Part shown: one piece after another, positions 8,052 through 16,702 of the stretch
Position numbering within the stretch: the stretch's first letter is position 1
How the letters are laid out: the number at the start of each line of letters is the position of its first letter
Source: Palsa-1392 sp963819975
GTDB taxonomy: Bacteria; Verrucomicrobiota; Verrucomicrobiia; Chthoniobacterales; UBA10450
Reading direction: 5' to 3'
Assembly: GCA_963819975.1 (NCBI GenBank)
Contig: CAWFYE010000002.1
Span: 186,001 to 250,000, forward strand
DNA length: 64,000 nt
Position numbers and translations under genes: made by a program
Notes under the pieces: generated by a model
Seen by the model: the letters and a program-made list of their open reading frames with translations, nothing else
Told to the model about the DNA's origin: nothing
Database searches by the model: none

Positions 8052-8930
8052 TCATTTCTGGAGCGCGTAATCGAGCGCCTTTTGGAATTCGAAACGCTGT
8101 ATCTGCGCGGCGAGCGTTGGATCGTTAATCGCTTCGATCAGTTTCGGATTTTGCAGCAGCTCCAGGTAACGCTGTTGCTGAATGAGCTCGATGATTTCCG
8201 GATCGTTCCGCAACGCGACGATCTTCGGATTCTCGGTTAGTTCTTGCGCTCCGGGAAAGGTGAGAAACCGCTCCGCGTTCCTCGGATTGGAGACCATGGT
8301 TCCAACTTTGCCGAGGATCTGGTAGGTCTGAGCCGGGACGACATCGACCGCCTTGACCGTGGCTCCGAGCGGACCCAGCTCGATCGAATTTTTCAGCTTG
8401 GCGAGTGATTGGATCATCGCTCCTGAGTCGTTAGGCGCGAGTCGCGACCGAGTGCCGAGAGGCGCAGCGGGCGAGGACGCGAGCGCCGGCGGCGGGTGCA
8501 TTTCGGCGCTGGCGATCGCGCCTAGAGAACGGATCGCCACCACCACCAGCCAGACGCTGAAAAGACCGAAGAAAATTCCCAGGGCTGCGCCGCAGATCCC
8601 ATAGACCAGGCGGACCGGACCGACGCTTTGTTGTCCGGTACGTTTGAAAAGGATTCTGCCCAATGTGCTGATGACCGCATAGACGACGAGGGCGAGGACT
8701 GCTCCTGCCACGACCGAGATGAGAAGATCGGGCATCCGCAGAAAGGGGCGCAGGATCGGGAGCAAAAAGCGGCCCCCAAAGACCCCGGCGAGGTAGGCTG
8801 CGACAAGCGCCAGCAACCGGACCGATTGCCTAACGATTCCGAGTCGCCAGCCGCGCACGATTTCAAACGCGAGCAAAACGAGCGCGAAAGAAATGAAGAT
8901 CGTCTGCCAGAGCGGTGAACCGGCGGTCAT
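8052..8930 (-). CDS. CvpA-family membrane protein with long C-terminal tail
   Basis: A 292-residue protein whose first ~160 residues carry four predicted membrane helices in the CvpA pattern (IVRGWRLGIVRQSVRLLALVAAY, then a small-residue helix and a helix with GFFSVWLVVV character). The remaining ~130 residues are soluble and rich in short helices with Asn-Pro turns (NPKIVALRNDPEIIELI, NPKLIEAINDPTL). CvpA proteins are inner-membrane proteins linked to colicin V export and envelope homeostasis. The ATG overlaps the stop of aroC by four bases (ATGA), so it is probably translated with aroC. Confidence 0.85.
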   Translation of the reverse strand: MTAGSPLWQTIFISFALVLLAFEIVRGWRLGIVRQSVRLLALVAAYLAGVFGGRFLLPILRPFLRMPDLLISVVAGAVLALVVYAVISTLGRILFKRTGQQSVGPVRLVYGICGAALGIFFGLFSVWLVVVAIRSLGAIASAEMHPPPALASSPAAPLGTRSRLAPNDSGAMIQSLAKLKNSIELGPLGATVKAVDVVPAQTYQILGKVGTMVSNPRNAERFLTFPGAQELTENPKIVALRNDPEIIELIQQQRYLELLQNPKLIEAINDPTLAAQIQRFEFQKALDYALQK

Positions 8931-10006
8931 GAAATGCTGCGCCTTCGCAGGGCATGGTCGCAAAGGACGAGGGCCGCCATCGCTTCCACCATCGGGACGG
9001 CTCGCGGCAGAACGCACGGGTCGTGACGTCCGTGCGCTCGCAGAGTCGTTTCTTCACTCGCACTCGTGACCGTTTTTTGTTCGCGTGCAATCGTCGCGGT
9101 CGGCTTAAAGGCGACTCGGAAAATGATGTTCTCGCCGTTGCTGATCCCCCCTTGCACGCCGCCGGAATGATTCGTCGTCGTCTGGACTTTGCCGTCACGA
9201 ATCTCAAAGGGATCGTTATGCTGCGAACCCTTCATCGCGGCGGCCTGAAACCCGGAACCGATTTCGAAACCCTTCGTCGCCGGCAGGCTGAGCATGGCCT
9301 TGGCCAGGTCGGCTTCCAGTTTGTCGAAAACCGGCTCGCCCAGGCCGGGAGGCACGCCCCGTACCACCCCCTCGATCTTTCCGCCCAACGAATCCCCATC
9401 GGCCCGTGCCTGCTCGATCGCACGGATCATTTCCCCCGCGATCGTCGCATCCGGGCAGCGGACCGTATTCGCCTCCACCTGTTCCCGCGTTACGGTGGTT
9501 GGATCCACTGCGGCGCTGAGATCATATACGTGAGTCACGTAGGTGATGAACTCCAGTTCCGGGTGAAACTGCGACAGGACCTGGCGGGCGACGACGCCGG
9601 CAGCGACGCGGCCGATTGTCTCGCGGGCCGAGGCACGGCCTCCGCCCTGCCAGTTGCGAATGCCGTACTTCGCTTCGTAGGTGAAGTCGGCGTGCGAGGG
9701 ACGGAAGGTGTCTTTCATTTCCCGATAGGCGTCCGGGCGGGCGTCCTGGTTGCGAACGAGGATGGCGATGGGCGTGCCTAACGTGCGGCCTTCGAAGACG
9801 CCGGAGAGAATTTCGCAGCGATCGGGTTCCTGCCTCTGCGTCACAATCGCGCTCTGCCCCGGCCGGCGGCGATCCAGTTCGCGTTGGATCTCGGCTTCGT
9901 CCAACGGAATGCGGGGCGGGCAGCCATCGACCACTACCCCGACTCCGCCGCCGTGGGATTCGCCAAAGGTGGTGATGCGGAAAAGTTGTCCGAAGCTGCT
10001 GCCCAT
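8927..10006 (-). CDS. aroC: chorismate synthase
   Basis: A 359-residue enzyme that converts 5-enolpyruvylshikimate-3-phosphate to chorismate, the last step of the shikimate pathway, using reduced FMN. The N-terminal signature FRITTFGESHGGGVGVVVDG, the middle motif GIRNWQGGGRASARET and the later NHSGGVQGGISNGENI are all present. Length and start (MGSSFGQLFRI) match the family. The stop overlaps the downstream cvpA-like start. An inverted-repeat element (10071-10159) separates it from the upstream PLP enzyme. Confidence 0.97.
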   Translation of the reverse strand: MGSSFGQLFRITTFGESHGGGVGVVVDGCPPRIPLDEAEIQRELDRRRPGQSAIVTQRQEPDRCEILSGVFEGRTLGTPIAILVRNQDARPDAYREMKDTFRPSHADFTYEAKYGIRNWQGGGRASARETIGRVAAGVVARQVLSQFHPELEFITYVTHVYDLSAAVDPTTVTREQVEANTVRCPDATIAGEMIRAIEQARADGDSLGGKIEGVVRGVPPGLGEPVFDKLEADLAKAMLSLPATKGFEIGSGFQAAAMKGSQHNDPFEIRDGKVQTTTNHSGGVQGGISNGENIIFRVAFKPTATIAREQKTVTSASEETTLRAHGRHDPCVLPRAVPMVEAMAALVLCDHALRRRSIS

Positions 10007-10070
10007 GGAGCGGAGCTTAACGAGCGCCCGGTGAAATCACAACGCTCCGCTACGCTCCCGGAGTGGCCGC

Positions 10071-10159
10071 GATGTAGACGCCTCTTTCTGAGAGGCGCGG
10101 GGGGTTGGTTTGTTGCCAGATCGTCATGCCCGCGCTTCGCAGAGCGAAGCGTCTACATC
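10071..10159. repeat. GTAGACGC-bounded inverted-repeat element, full copy
   Basis: The ends are GATGTAGACGC (10071-10081) and its reverse complement (10149-10159). Inside are two smaller hairpins: CGCCTCTTTCTGAGAGGCG on the left and GCTTCGCAGAGCGAAGC on the right. Related copies are at 17190-17220, 35265-35373 and 40678-40738. It lies between aroC and the transsulfuration gene. The structure fits a REP/BIME or small non-autonomous element; no transposase is nearby. Confidence 0.8.
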
Positions 10160-10168
10160 GGCGCCGAT

Positions 10169-11332
10169 CTAAATTGCCGCGAGCGCGGTTTTCAGGTCGT
10201 CGCGCAGGTCTTCGACGTTTTCGACCCCGACCGAAAGCCTAACGAGCGACTCGGTGATGCCGAGAGCGATCCGTTTTTCCTCGGGGATCGCGCCGTGGGT
10301 CATGATCGGCGGATAATTGACCAGGCTTTCGACTCCACCCAGGCTCTCCGCGAGCGAGAAAAGGTGGGTGTTTTCGAGGAAACGCCGCGTCCCGGCCAGA
10401 TCGGTCTCGAGGATCAACGTCACCATCCCGCCGAAACGATCGCCCATCTGTTTCTTCGCCAGGTCGTGCTGCGGGTGACTCGTTAGACCCGGATAATTTG
10501 TCTTTCGCACTTTCGGCTCCTTTTCCAGCCAGGCGGCGAGCTCGGAGGCGTTTTCGCAATGCCGCTCCATCCGCAGGGCGAGCGTCTTCAGGCCACGCAT
10601 GGCGAGGAAGCTGTCGAACGGACCCGCGATCGCGCCGACCGAATTCTGGAGAAATTGCATCTGGTCTCCCAGTTCCTTGTTTTCACCGACGACCGCGACG
10701 CCGCCAACCATGTCGGAATGGCCATTGAGGTACTTGGTCGCGGAATGAATCACCATGTCGAAGCCGAACTCGATGGGCCGCTGAATCCACGGGCTGGCAA
10801 AGGTATTGTCGGAAACCGAAATCGCATTGTGTTTCCGCGCGATTTTCGCGACCGCTTCGAGATCGATCAGTTTGAGGAGCGGGTTGCTCGGCGTTTCCAC
10901 CCAGACCATCCGCGTGTTCGGCTTCATCGCCGCTTCGACTTTCGCCGGATCGCTCATGTCGATGAAGGTGAAATCGAGGTTGGCGGAACGGCGTCGAACT
11001 TTTTCGAACAACCGATAGGTGCCGCCGTAGAGATCGTCGCTCACGAGGACGTGTGAGCCGCTGTCGATCGTCTCGAGCGCGGTCGACATCGCGGCCAGCC
11101 CGGAAGCGAAGGCCCATCCGCGGGTTCCGCTTTCGAGATCGGCCACGCAACGTTCATAGGCGCAGCGGGTCGGGTTGATCGAGCGCGCGTAGTCGTAGCC
11201 TTTGTGCCGGCCGGGACTTTCCTGGACGTAGGTGGAAGTGGCGTAGATCGGTGTCATGACAGCGCCGGTCGATGGATCGGGCGATTGGCCGGCGTGAATG
11301 ACGCGGGTAGCGAGATGATGTTTTTTCTTCAT
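10169..11332 (-). CDS. cystathionine gamma-synthase/gamma-lyase-type PLP enzyme
   Basis: A 387-residue member of the Cys/Met-metabolism PLP family. It has the N-terminal substrate region (IHAGQSPDPSTGAVMTPIYATS), the PLP-phosphate Arg/Tyr region (YARSINPTR), the Asp of SVSDNTFASP, and the Schiff-base lysine in HSATKYLNGHSD. Synthase (metB), lyase (mccB) and homocysteine-forming variants cannot be told apart by eye. The upstream gene on the same strand is a cystathionine beta-synthase with 105 bases between them; this pairing favours a gamma-lyase in reverse transsulfuration, from homocysteine to cysteine. Confidence 0.93.
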   Translation of the reverse strand: MKKKHHLATRVIHAGQSPDPSTGAVMTPIYATSTYVQESPGRHKGYDYARSINPTRCAYERCVADLESGTRGWAFASGLAAMSTALETIDSGSHVLVSDDLYGGTYRLFEKVRRRSANLDFTFIDMSDPAKVEAAMKPNTRMVWVETPSNPLLKLIDLEAVAKIARKHNAISVSDNTFASPWIQRPIEFGFDMVIHSATKYLNGHSDMVGGVAVVGENKELGDQMQFLQNSVGAIAGPFDSFLAMRGLKTLALRMERHCENASELAAWLEKEPKVRKTNYPGLTSHPQHDLAKKQMGDRFGGMVTLILETDLAGTRRFLENTHLFSLAESLGGVESLVNYPPIMTHGAIPEEKRIALGITESLVRLSVGVENVEDLRDDLKTALAAI

Positions 11333-11348
11333 AGCTGGAATTTTTTTT

Positions 11349-11439
11349 GACCGCGGGTTACTCGGATTTCACGGATGGAAGAGCAACCGGAGGCGGCTTG
11401 TGGCTGCGAGTAACTCTCATCCGTTGTAATCCGCGGTTC
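11349..11439. repeat. imperfect inverted repeat between the transsulfuration genes
   Basis: The left arm begins GACCGCGGGTTACTCGGATT and ends ACGGATG (11349-11377). The right arm (11418-11439) reads CATCCGTTGTAATCCGCGG and continues to the cbs stop. The arms match after allowing a nine-base insertion in the left one. A run of eight T (11341-11348) flanks the left end. It could be a spacer element or a processing or termination structure. Confidence 0.5.
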
Positions 11440-12844
11440 ACTTCGGCATCCGAAGCCGGAGATAGGAGAGCAGGTCGGTCCGCGTGATCAGGCCGAGGAA
11501 CTTGTCGCCCTCCATCACAATCGCGACCCGGCCGCGATCGAACACGCCTAACAAGTCGGCGATGTTCGCAGCAGGCGAGAGAGTTTCGAGCCGGTCGGTC
11601 ATGGCTCCACTGACCAAGTCGTTAAATTTCGCCGGGTCGCGCGTCACCTTCACGAGCAGGTCGGATTCATCGATGATGCCGATAGCGCGGCCGTCGCCGT
11701 TCAGGACCGGCAACTGAGAGACGTCGCCGGTGCGCATCCGCTTGAAGGCGGTGAGGAGAGTGTCGTCAGGTCCGACCGAGATCACCTCGCCCTTTTCCGC
11801 GCGGTGCGAAATGAGATCGCTCAGGTCGCCGTGGGTCGGCCGCTGGACGAAACCCTGCTCCGCCATCCAAAAATTATTGAACATCTTCGAGAGATATTTA
11901 TTCCCGGTGTCGCAGATGAAGGTGACGACCCGCTTCTTCTCGGTCTGCTGCCGGCAATAACGAAGCGCCCCGGCGAGGAGCGTGCCGGTGGATGAACCAC
12001 CGAGAATTCCTTCCTTGGCCAGCAGTTCGCGCGCGACGGCGAAGCTATCGGTGTCGTCGATCTCGAAGGCGTCGGTGACATACGACATGTCGGCGATGTC
12101 GGGAATGAAATCCTCGCCGATCCCTTCCACCGCCCAGCTCCCGGCCTTCTCCAGTTTGGCGGTCTTGACCCATTCGTACAAAATCGAGCCCGTCGGATCG
12201 GCCAGGATCATCTCTGTTTTCGGGGCCACCTTTTTAAAGAAACGTCCGAGCCCGGTAAGCGTGCCGCCGGAGCCGACACCGACCACGACCGCGTCGACGT
12301 CGTGGTTCATCTGTTCCCAGATTTCCGGGCCGGTCGTGGTCTCATGGGCGAGTGGGTTGGCCGGATTGCCGAACTGGTTGACGTAAAATGCGCCGGGAAT
12401 TTCCTCCGTCAGTCTCGCGGCCACGTCCTGGTAATATTCCGGATGGCCCCGGGTCACGTCGCTTCTCGCTAGGCGAACCTCCGCTCCGAGGGCGCGAACG
12501 TGGGCGATTTTTTCCTGAGACATCTTGTCGGGGATGACGAGGATGAGGCGGTAACCTTTCGCTCCCGCGATGAGAGCGAGGCCGAGGCCCGTGTTTCCTG
12601 CGGTGGCCTCGATGATGGTGCCGCCTGGCTGGAGTTTTCCTTCGCGCTCGGCGGCGTCGATCATGGCGAGAGCGACCCGGTCCTTGATCGATCCGGTGGG
12701 ATTCTGGTTTTCCAGCTTGACGAAGAGCTGGCAGGGACCGGTATCCATCCGGGTGATCTCGACCAGCGGCGTATGGCCGATGAGCGAGAGAATGGCGGGC
12801 GGTTTGTCGGCTGAGATCGATTTGGCGGGCGTAGAATTGGTCAT
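11438..12844 (-). CDS. cbs: cystathionine beta-synthase with C-terminal CBS-domain pair
   Basis: The ATG at 12842-12844 gives 468 residues (MTNSTPAKSIS); a longer open frame runs upstream through a hairpin and is not favoured. Residues ~20-330 are the beta-family PLP fold with the Schiff-base lysine in NPTGSIKDR, substrate loop EATAGNTGLGLAL, and phosphate loop GVGSGGTLTG. Residues ~345-468 form two CBS motifs, the regulatory pair that binds adenosyl ligands in related enzymes. The reaction condenses homocysteine with serine, or an activated serine, to give cystathionine; a cysteine-synthase activity cannot be excluded. Next in order is the gamma-family enzyme, completing transsulfuration. 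Confidence 0.93.
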   Translation of the reverse strand: MTNSTPAKSISADKPPAILSLIGHTPLVEITRMDTGPCQLFVKLENQNPTGSIKDRVALAMIDAAEREGKLQPGGTIIEATAGNTGLGLALIAGAKGYRLILVIPDKMSQEKIAHVRALGAEVRLARSDVTRGHPEYYQDVAARLTEEIPGAFYVNQFGNPANPLAHETTTGPEIWEQMNHDVDAVVVGVGSGGTLTGLGRFFKKVAPKTEMILADPTGSILYEWVKTAKLEKAGSWAVEGIGEDFIPDIADMSYVTDAFEIDDTDSFAVARELLAKEGILGGSSTGTLLAGALRYCRQQTEKKRVVTFICDTGNKYLSKMFNNFWMAEQGFVQRPTHGDLSDLISHRAEKGEVISVGPDDTLLTAFKRMRTGDVSQLPVLNGDGRAIGIIDESDLLVKVTRDPAKFNDLVSGAMTDRLETLSPAANIADLLGVFDRGRVAIVMEGDKFLGLITRTDLLSYLRLRMPK

Positions 12845-12852
12845 GAAGCAAG

Positions 12853-12889
12853 AGCGGAAGCCACTGGCGACACGCCGATGGCTTCCGCT
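12853..12889 (-). promoter_or_regulatory. perfect 11-bp stem-loop just upstream of the cbs start
   Basis: The arms AGCGGAAGCCA (12853-12863) and TGGCTTCCGCT (12879-12889) are exact reverse complements around a 15-base loop. On the transcript the stem ends nine bases before the cbs ATG, where a Shine-Dalgarno sequence would be expected but is not seen. It could control translation, or be a mobile hairpin. It matches no riboswitch class I know. Confidence 0.5.
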
Positions 12890-12993
12890 ATGCAACACCG
12901 CCCTTCGGGATCGTCAAGCAGGCAACGACCCTTACAGCCCTGATGGAGTAAACCCGCTCCAGCGAGGGAGGGCAATTTCTGGAGCCCCGGCCT

Positions 12994-14055
12994 CTACTCC
13001 AACGTGATCTTGAACATCTCGATCAGATTGTCCGGGTTGGAGCCCCAGCCGTAAATCGTCTTGCCATCCGCGGAAATGATCGATGCGACCTGAAGGATCC
13101 AACCGTCTGGCACCACCACACCGCGTTTCTCAAGATAACTTTCGAGGGTACTGGTGCCTTTGCCCTCTGTCCAGATGAAGCCTCGCTGTGCCGGGAATCC
13201 GTTATGGAGTCTTCTGATGAAGCCAACTGCAACTTTTCCATCGTCGCTGACATCGAGCGCAATATATCTACCGTCCCCGGCGCGCGCCCCGATCGACCGG
13301 ACGCCCGCTCCAGCTTGCCAGATCCAGGCCGAACGACTGAAGTTGTAGCCTCCACCCACGATGGTCTGGCCGTCTGCGCTGACAGCCTGCGCCTCGCCGT
13401 TAAATCCGCCACTGGGGGTCAGGATGACCTCTTCCACGCCATTGACCCATTTGGCGGCTGTCCGTTCGCCACTCATCTGGTCCTGCCAGCCGACGATGAC
13501 GCTTCCGTCGGCGTTGACGGCGTTGGCGCGCGAGTAAGTGGTCTCGCCGAACTCGGCAGGCAACGCCATGGCAGGGCCGCCATTAACCAAGTCCCAAGTA
13601 CCGGCACCAGCTTTGCAGACGCTGGGAAGGTAGACCAGCCCGACCGCCAGCGAACCGTCGTGCGTCAAGCCCCAGGATCCGCTTAGAAAGATGTCGCAGG
13701 GCGCACCATTCTCGACCGTGCCGAGATCGAGCCAGCTCGTCCCGCCGAGCCATTTCGCGGCGTTATATTTGCCGTTCGAATCGACATTGCATCCCACCAC
13801 GGTCGTCCCGTCACCCGAGATTGCGGGCAAACCGCTGCCGCAGCCGTCCCCGATGATCGAGGCGCCGGCCGCCTCAGTGTAATAAAGGTTAGGCGCGCCG
13901 AAGATGCCGGTTCCGACGACGGTCGATGCATCGTCCGACATTGAAGTCGGGATCATGTCGATCACGCCGGTGGGAGTAAAGGTCGCCCCGCCAAAGGCGG
14001 TTGCGGCTGCAGTAAGTGTTAAAAGGCCAATTAGGGCAATGTGGTTGGTTTTCAT
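12994..14055 (-). CDS. secreted HAF-repeat protein, copy 1
   Basis: A 353-residue protein with an N-terminal signal sequence (MKTNHIALIGLLTLTAAATAFG) followed by repeats of about 45-60 residues, each with a core like ADGSVIVGWQ, SADGQTIVGGG or GDGTTVVGCN. This is the pattern of the extracellular HAF repeat family, probably a beta-propeller-like fold. No PEP-CTERM or other sorting tail is seen; the protein ends MFKITLE. It lies 37 bases downstream of a close paralog on the same strand, a clear tandem duplication. The role is unknown; surface or secreted location is inferred. Confidence 0.85.
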   Translation of the reverse strand: MKTNHIALIGLLTLTAAATAFGGATFTPTGVIDMIPTSMSDDASTVVGTGIFGAPNLYYTEAAGASIIGDGCGSGLPAISGDGTTVVGCNVDSNGKYNAAKWLGGTSWLDLGTVENGAPCDIFLSGSWGLTHDGSLAVGLVYLPSVCKAGAGTWDLVNGGPAMALPAEFGETTYSRANAVNADGSVIVGWQDQMSGERTAAKWVNGVEEVILTPSGGFNGEAQAVSADGQTIVGGGYNFSRSAWIWQAGAGVRSIGARAGDGRYIALDVSDDGKVAVGFIRRLHNGFPAQRGFIWTEGKGTSTLESYLEKRGVVVPDGWILQVASIISADGKTIYGWGSNPDNLIEMFKITLE

Positions 14056-14092
14056 AGTTACTCGTTTTGTTTATTTGTTTAGGTGAAAGTGG

Positions 14093-15160
14093 CTAGTTCA
14101 GCGTGACCTTGTACATCTCGACCAAATGGTCGGGGTTATATCCCCAACCATAGACGGTCTGGCCGTCCGCGGAGATAACGTTGGCGACTGCCAGGTGCCA
14201 GCCGTCGGGCACGGTCACACCGCGCTGTTTCAGAAAATCCTCGAGGAGAATGCTGCGTTTTACTCCGTCCTTCCAGATAACGGCCTTGGAAGTCCCGCTG
14301 CGGCCGACGAATCCGACTACAAACTGGCCCTTATCGCTCACATCCAAAGCGACATAGGAGGAAGGGATTGCCGGTGCGCTGGCGGTTGCACCGCCGCCGA
14401 GCGGCAGCACTCCCGTCTCTGGGCGCCAGATCCAGGCGTTTCGTCCGAAGTTGTATCCTCCACCAACGATGATGCTGCCGTCAGCGTTGACCGCCATTGC
14501 TTCACCATTCAGCCCGCCGCTTGGGGTGAGGATCAGTTCCGGTACGGTGTTGACCCACTTTGCAGCGCTGCGCTCGCCGGTCGGTTGATCCTGCCAGCCG
14601 ACGATCACGCTGCCGTCGTCGTTGATGGCATTGGCGCGAGAGGCCGGGCCGTCGAACAGCATCGGCAGCACGATCGCTGGGCCGCCATTAATCAGATCCC
14701 AATAGCCTGCATTTGCCTTGCAAACCTGCGCCCGCCAAAGCAAACCTACGGCCAGAGAGCCATCCTCGTTGACGCCAAACGGTCCGCTCAACGAGGTACC
14801 GCAAGGCACAGCTCCCGCTTCCGAACCGAGATCCTGCCAGCTCGTGCCGCCGAGCCATTTGGCGGCGTTTTCATTGCCTTGCGGGTCAACGTGGCAACCA
14901 ACAACCGTCCCGCCGTCACCCGAGATGGAAGGTAAACCATTGAAACAGCCATCACCGATGACCGATGCGCCAGCGGCCTCCGTGTAATAGAGATTCGGAA
15001 CTTGGAAAGACCCGGTCCCGACAACAATCGAGCCGTCGTCCGACATCGAGGTCGGGAGCATGTCGATGACGCCGGTTGGAGTAAAACTGACTTCGCTCCG
15101 AGCCTGTACGGCGCAAAGAAAGGTTAAGGTTACGAGGAGAACGAGGCGGTTAATTTTCAT
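14093..15160 (-). CDS. secreted HAF-repeat protein, copy 2
   Basis: A 355-residue paralog of the next gene. The ATG at 15158-15160 gives a standard signal peptide (MKINRLVLLVTLTFLCAVQA); a longer open frame upstream encodes nothing like the family. Shared blocks include FTPTGVIDM, PTSMSDD, NLYYTEAAGAS and AAKWLGGTSW. Both end with WGxNPDxLxEMxKxTL. The similarity runs the whole length, so duplication was of the complete gene. A short perfect palindrome (15236-15253) lies 75 bases upstream and may be an operator for the pair. Confidence 0.85.
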   Translation of the reverse strand: MKINRLVLLVTLTFLCAVQARSEVSFTPTGVIDMLPTSMSDDGSIVVGTGSFQVPNLYYTEAAGASVIGDGCFNGLPSISGDGGTVVGCHVDPQGNENAAKWLGGTSWQDLGSEAGAVPCGTSLSGPFGVNEDGSLAVGLLWRAQVCKANAGYWDLINGGPAIVLPMLFDGPASRANAINDDGSVIVGWQDQPTGERSAAKWVNTVPELILTPSGGLNGEAMAVNADGSIIVGGGYNFGRNAWIWRPETGVLPLGGGATASAPAIPSSYVALDVSDKGQFVVGFVGRSGTSKAVIWKDGVKRSILLEDFLKQRGVTVPDGWHLAVANVISADGQTVYGWGYNPDHLVEMYKVTLN

Positions 15161-15235
15161 GGAAGATTCTTTCTTGTGGAATTTAAGTGGACGCCAATGA
15201 TCGGTTTTTACCTCGTCTGGGTCAACGACTTCGGT

Positions 15236-15253
15236 ATGGGACCTTAGTCCCAT
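15236..15253. promoter_or_regulatory. palindrome ATGGGAC-N4-GTCCCAT upstream of the HAF pair
   Basis: Two perfect 7-base arms with a 4-base spacer lie in the 103-base gap between the TPR lipoprotein gene and the HAF pair. On the minus strand TTGACC follows about 15 bases downstream and could serve as a -35 box. The symmetry fits a dimeric regulator site; a short hairpin is the alternative. Confidence 0.4.
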
Positions 15254-15263
15254 GCGCGCTGCT

Positions 15264-16619
15264 TTAGTGGTCCGCCCGGATTTGTTCCAGTGCCTTTTGG
15301 TCGTCTTCTGCTTTCGCGAGCAGGCCGAGTTTGCGATAGCACTCCTCCCGTTTGGCGAGGGTGGCGGCGGTTTGGTTGATCGCCAGAGCGCGCGAGAGCG
15401 ACTCGACCGCGGCCAGGTAATCGCTCCGCTGCATTTCCAACTCGCCGCGATACTGCCAGGCGGTGGAGAAATTCGAGTCCAGCTCGGTCGCCTCTTTGAT
15501 CCGGGCATACGCTTCCGGCGCGCATTCTAGTTTGGCCAGGGCGAAGCTCGCCTCGGCCGCTGCGCCGGCGGATTTTGGGTCGGCTGCGAGGGCAGCTTCG
15601 GCATCCGCGAGGGCGAGTTTAGGCTGTCCGATCTCATTCGTTTGCCAGGCGCGGTTCGTGAGCAGATCGGCGCTCTTCGGCTCGACCGCGATCTCGGCGT
15701 CGAGTCGTCGGATGGTTTGCAGAAACTCGGCTGAGAGCGCTTCCAGTTGGAGGCGACCGGGCGACAGAGCCGGATCGGGCTTGCGGCCGAGCATCTGCTG
15801 AGCGAAGGCGCGAAATAATTTCGGGCGAACCGCGTCTGGAGCGAGCCGGGCCGCCTCGCTCGCATCGTCGAGCGCGAGGGCGGCGTCCCCCGCGCGCACG
15901 AAGAGGAGCGCGCGATCAGCGAGGAGGGAGCTGTCGTCAGGATGCGCGACCAGATCGCGATCGAGATCTTGCACCTCGGCGAGGAACTTGCCCAGCCGGT
16001 CGTGTCGCGCGACCTCTTCCCTAACGAACGGGTCATTGGGCGCGAGTTCGGCGGCGCGTTCGACATCGGCCCTGGCCGCCTCCCAACTGTGAAGATGTCG
16101 GTAACAAAGCGCACGGTTGAGCAGGGCCTTCGCGGTCTCGCGACCTTTCATCCCGCGCGTCCAGGCTGCGGCCGCCTCTGGCCAGCGGCCAGTGGCTTGC
16201 TCAAGGCGCGCGATTTTGATGAAAACCCGTGGCCGGCGATCCTTGGGCGCGACCGCTTCCGTGTAGGCGGCGAGGGCTTCGGCGCGGCGGCCCTCGGCCA
16301 GCGCCAGATCGCCGCGATACTCGTCGTACTTCGCGGACGTTTTCTTCACCGCGCCCCGCCAATCAGCCAGGGTCTGCCGTAGCCCGTTCAGGTCGCGGAG
16401 GTCAAACTGGGCCTGGGCGAGGCGCGCCCAAGCGCCGTTGTCGTGGGGCGCAAATTGCAGGACCCGCCGGGCCGCCGGGATGGCCCGGGCAAAAGCGCGC
16501 TCCTGCAGCGCGCTGCGCACTTGATTGCGCGCCGCCCGTTCTTCGTCGGAAATCCGCCTTCCGCAGCCGGTAACGAAAAAGAGGAGAATGACGAGAGCGA
16601 GAGCGCGGGAAAAAGTCAT
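15264..16619 (-). CDS. TPR-repeat lipoprotein
   Basis: A 451-residue protein with a lipoprotein signal: a hydrophobic stretch and lipobox FVTGC, with the lipidated Cys at residue 19. The remainder is tetratricopeptide-like helical hairpins (DNGAWARLAQAQFDLRDLNG, GRRAEALAAYTEAV, SSLLADRALLFVRAGDAALA, and others). It is expected to be anchored in the outer membrane or periplasm as a scaffold. No enzymatic motif is present. It is divergent from yajQ (83-base gap) and is followed by the HAF gene pair on the same strand. Confidence 0.85.
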   Translation of the reverse strand: MTFSRALALVILLFFVTGCGRRISDEERAARNQVRSALQERAFARAIPAARRVLQFAPHDNGAWARLAQAQFDLRDLNGLRQTLADWRGAVKKTSAKYDEYRGDLALAEGRRAEALAAYTEAVAPKDRRPRVFIKIARLEQATGRWPEAAAAWTRGMKGRETAKALLNRALCYRHLHSWEAARADVERAAELAPNDPFVREEVARHDRLGKFLAEVQDLDRDLVAHPDDSSLLADRALLFVRAGDAALALDDASEAARLAPDAVRPKLFRAFAQQMLGRKPDPALSPGRLQLEALSAEFLQTIRRLDAEIAVEPKSADLLTNRAWQTNEIGQPKLALADAEAALAADPKSAGAAAEASFALAKLECAPEAYARIKEATELDSNFSTAWQYRGELEMQRSDYLAAVESLSRALAINQTAATLAKREECYRKLGLLAKAEDDQKALEQIRADH

Positions 16620-16702
16620 TGGCGCGAACGGGGAATTACGGAAGATAACGAGAGCGCCTCGCCTTTATTCCGCAATCGCAATCAAACATCCGCTATTCCA
16701 TT

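Noticed and set aside
12845..12898. 18-residue N-terminal extension of cystathionine beta-synthase
   Set aside because: It would translate the 11-bp stem-loop; the internal ATG at 12844 gives the usual N-terminus.
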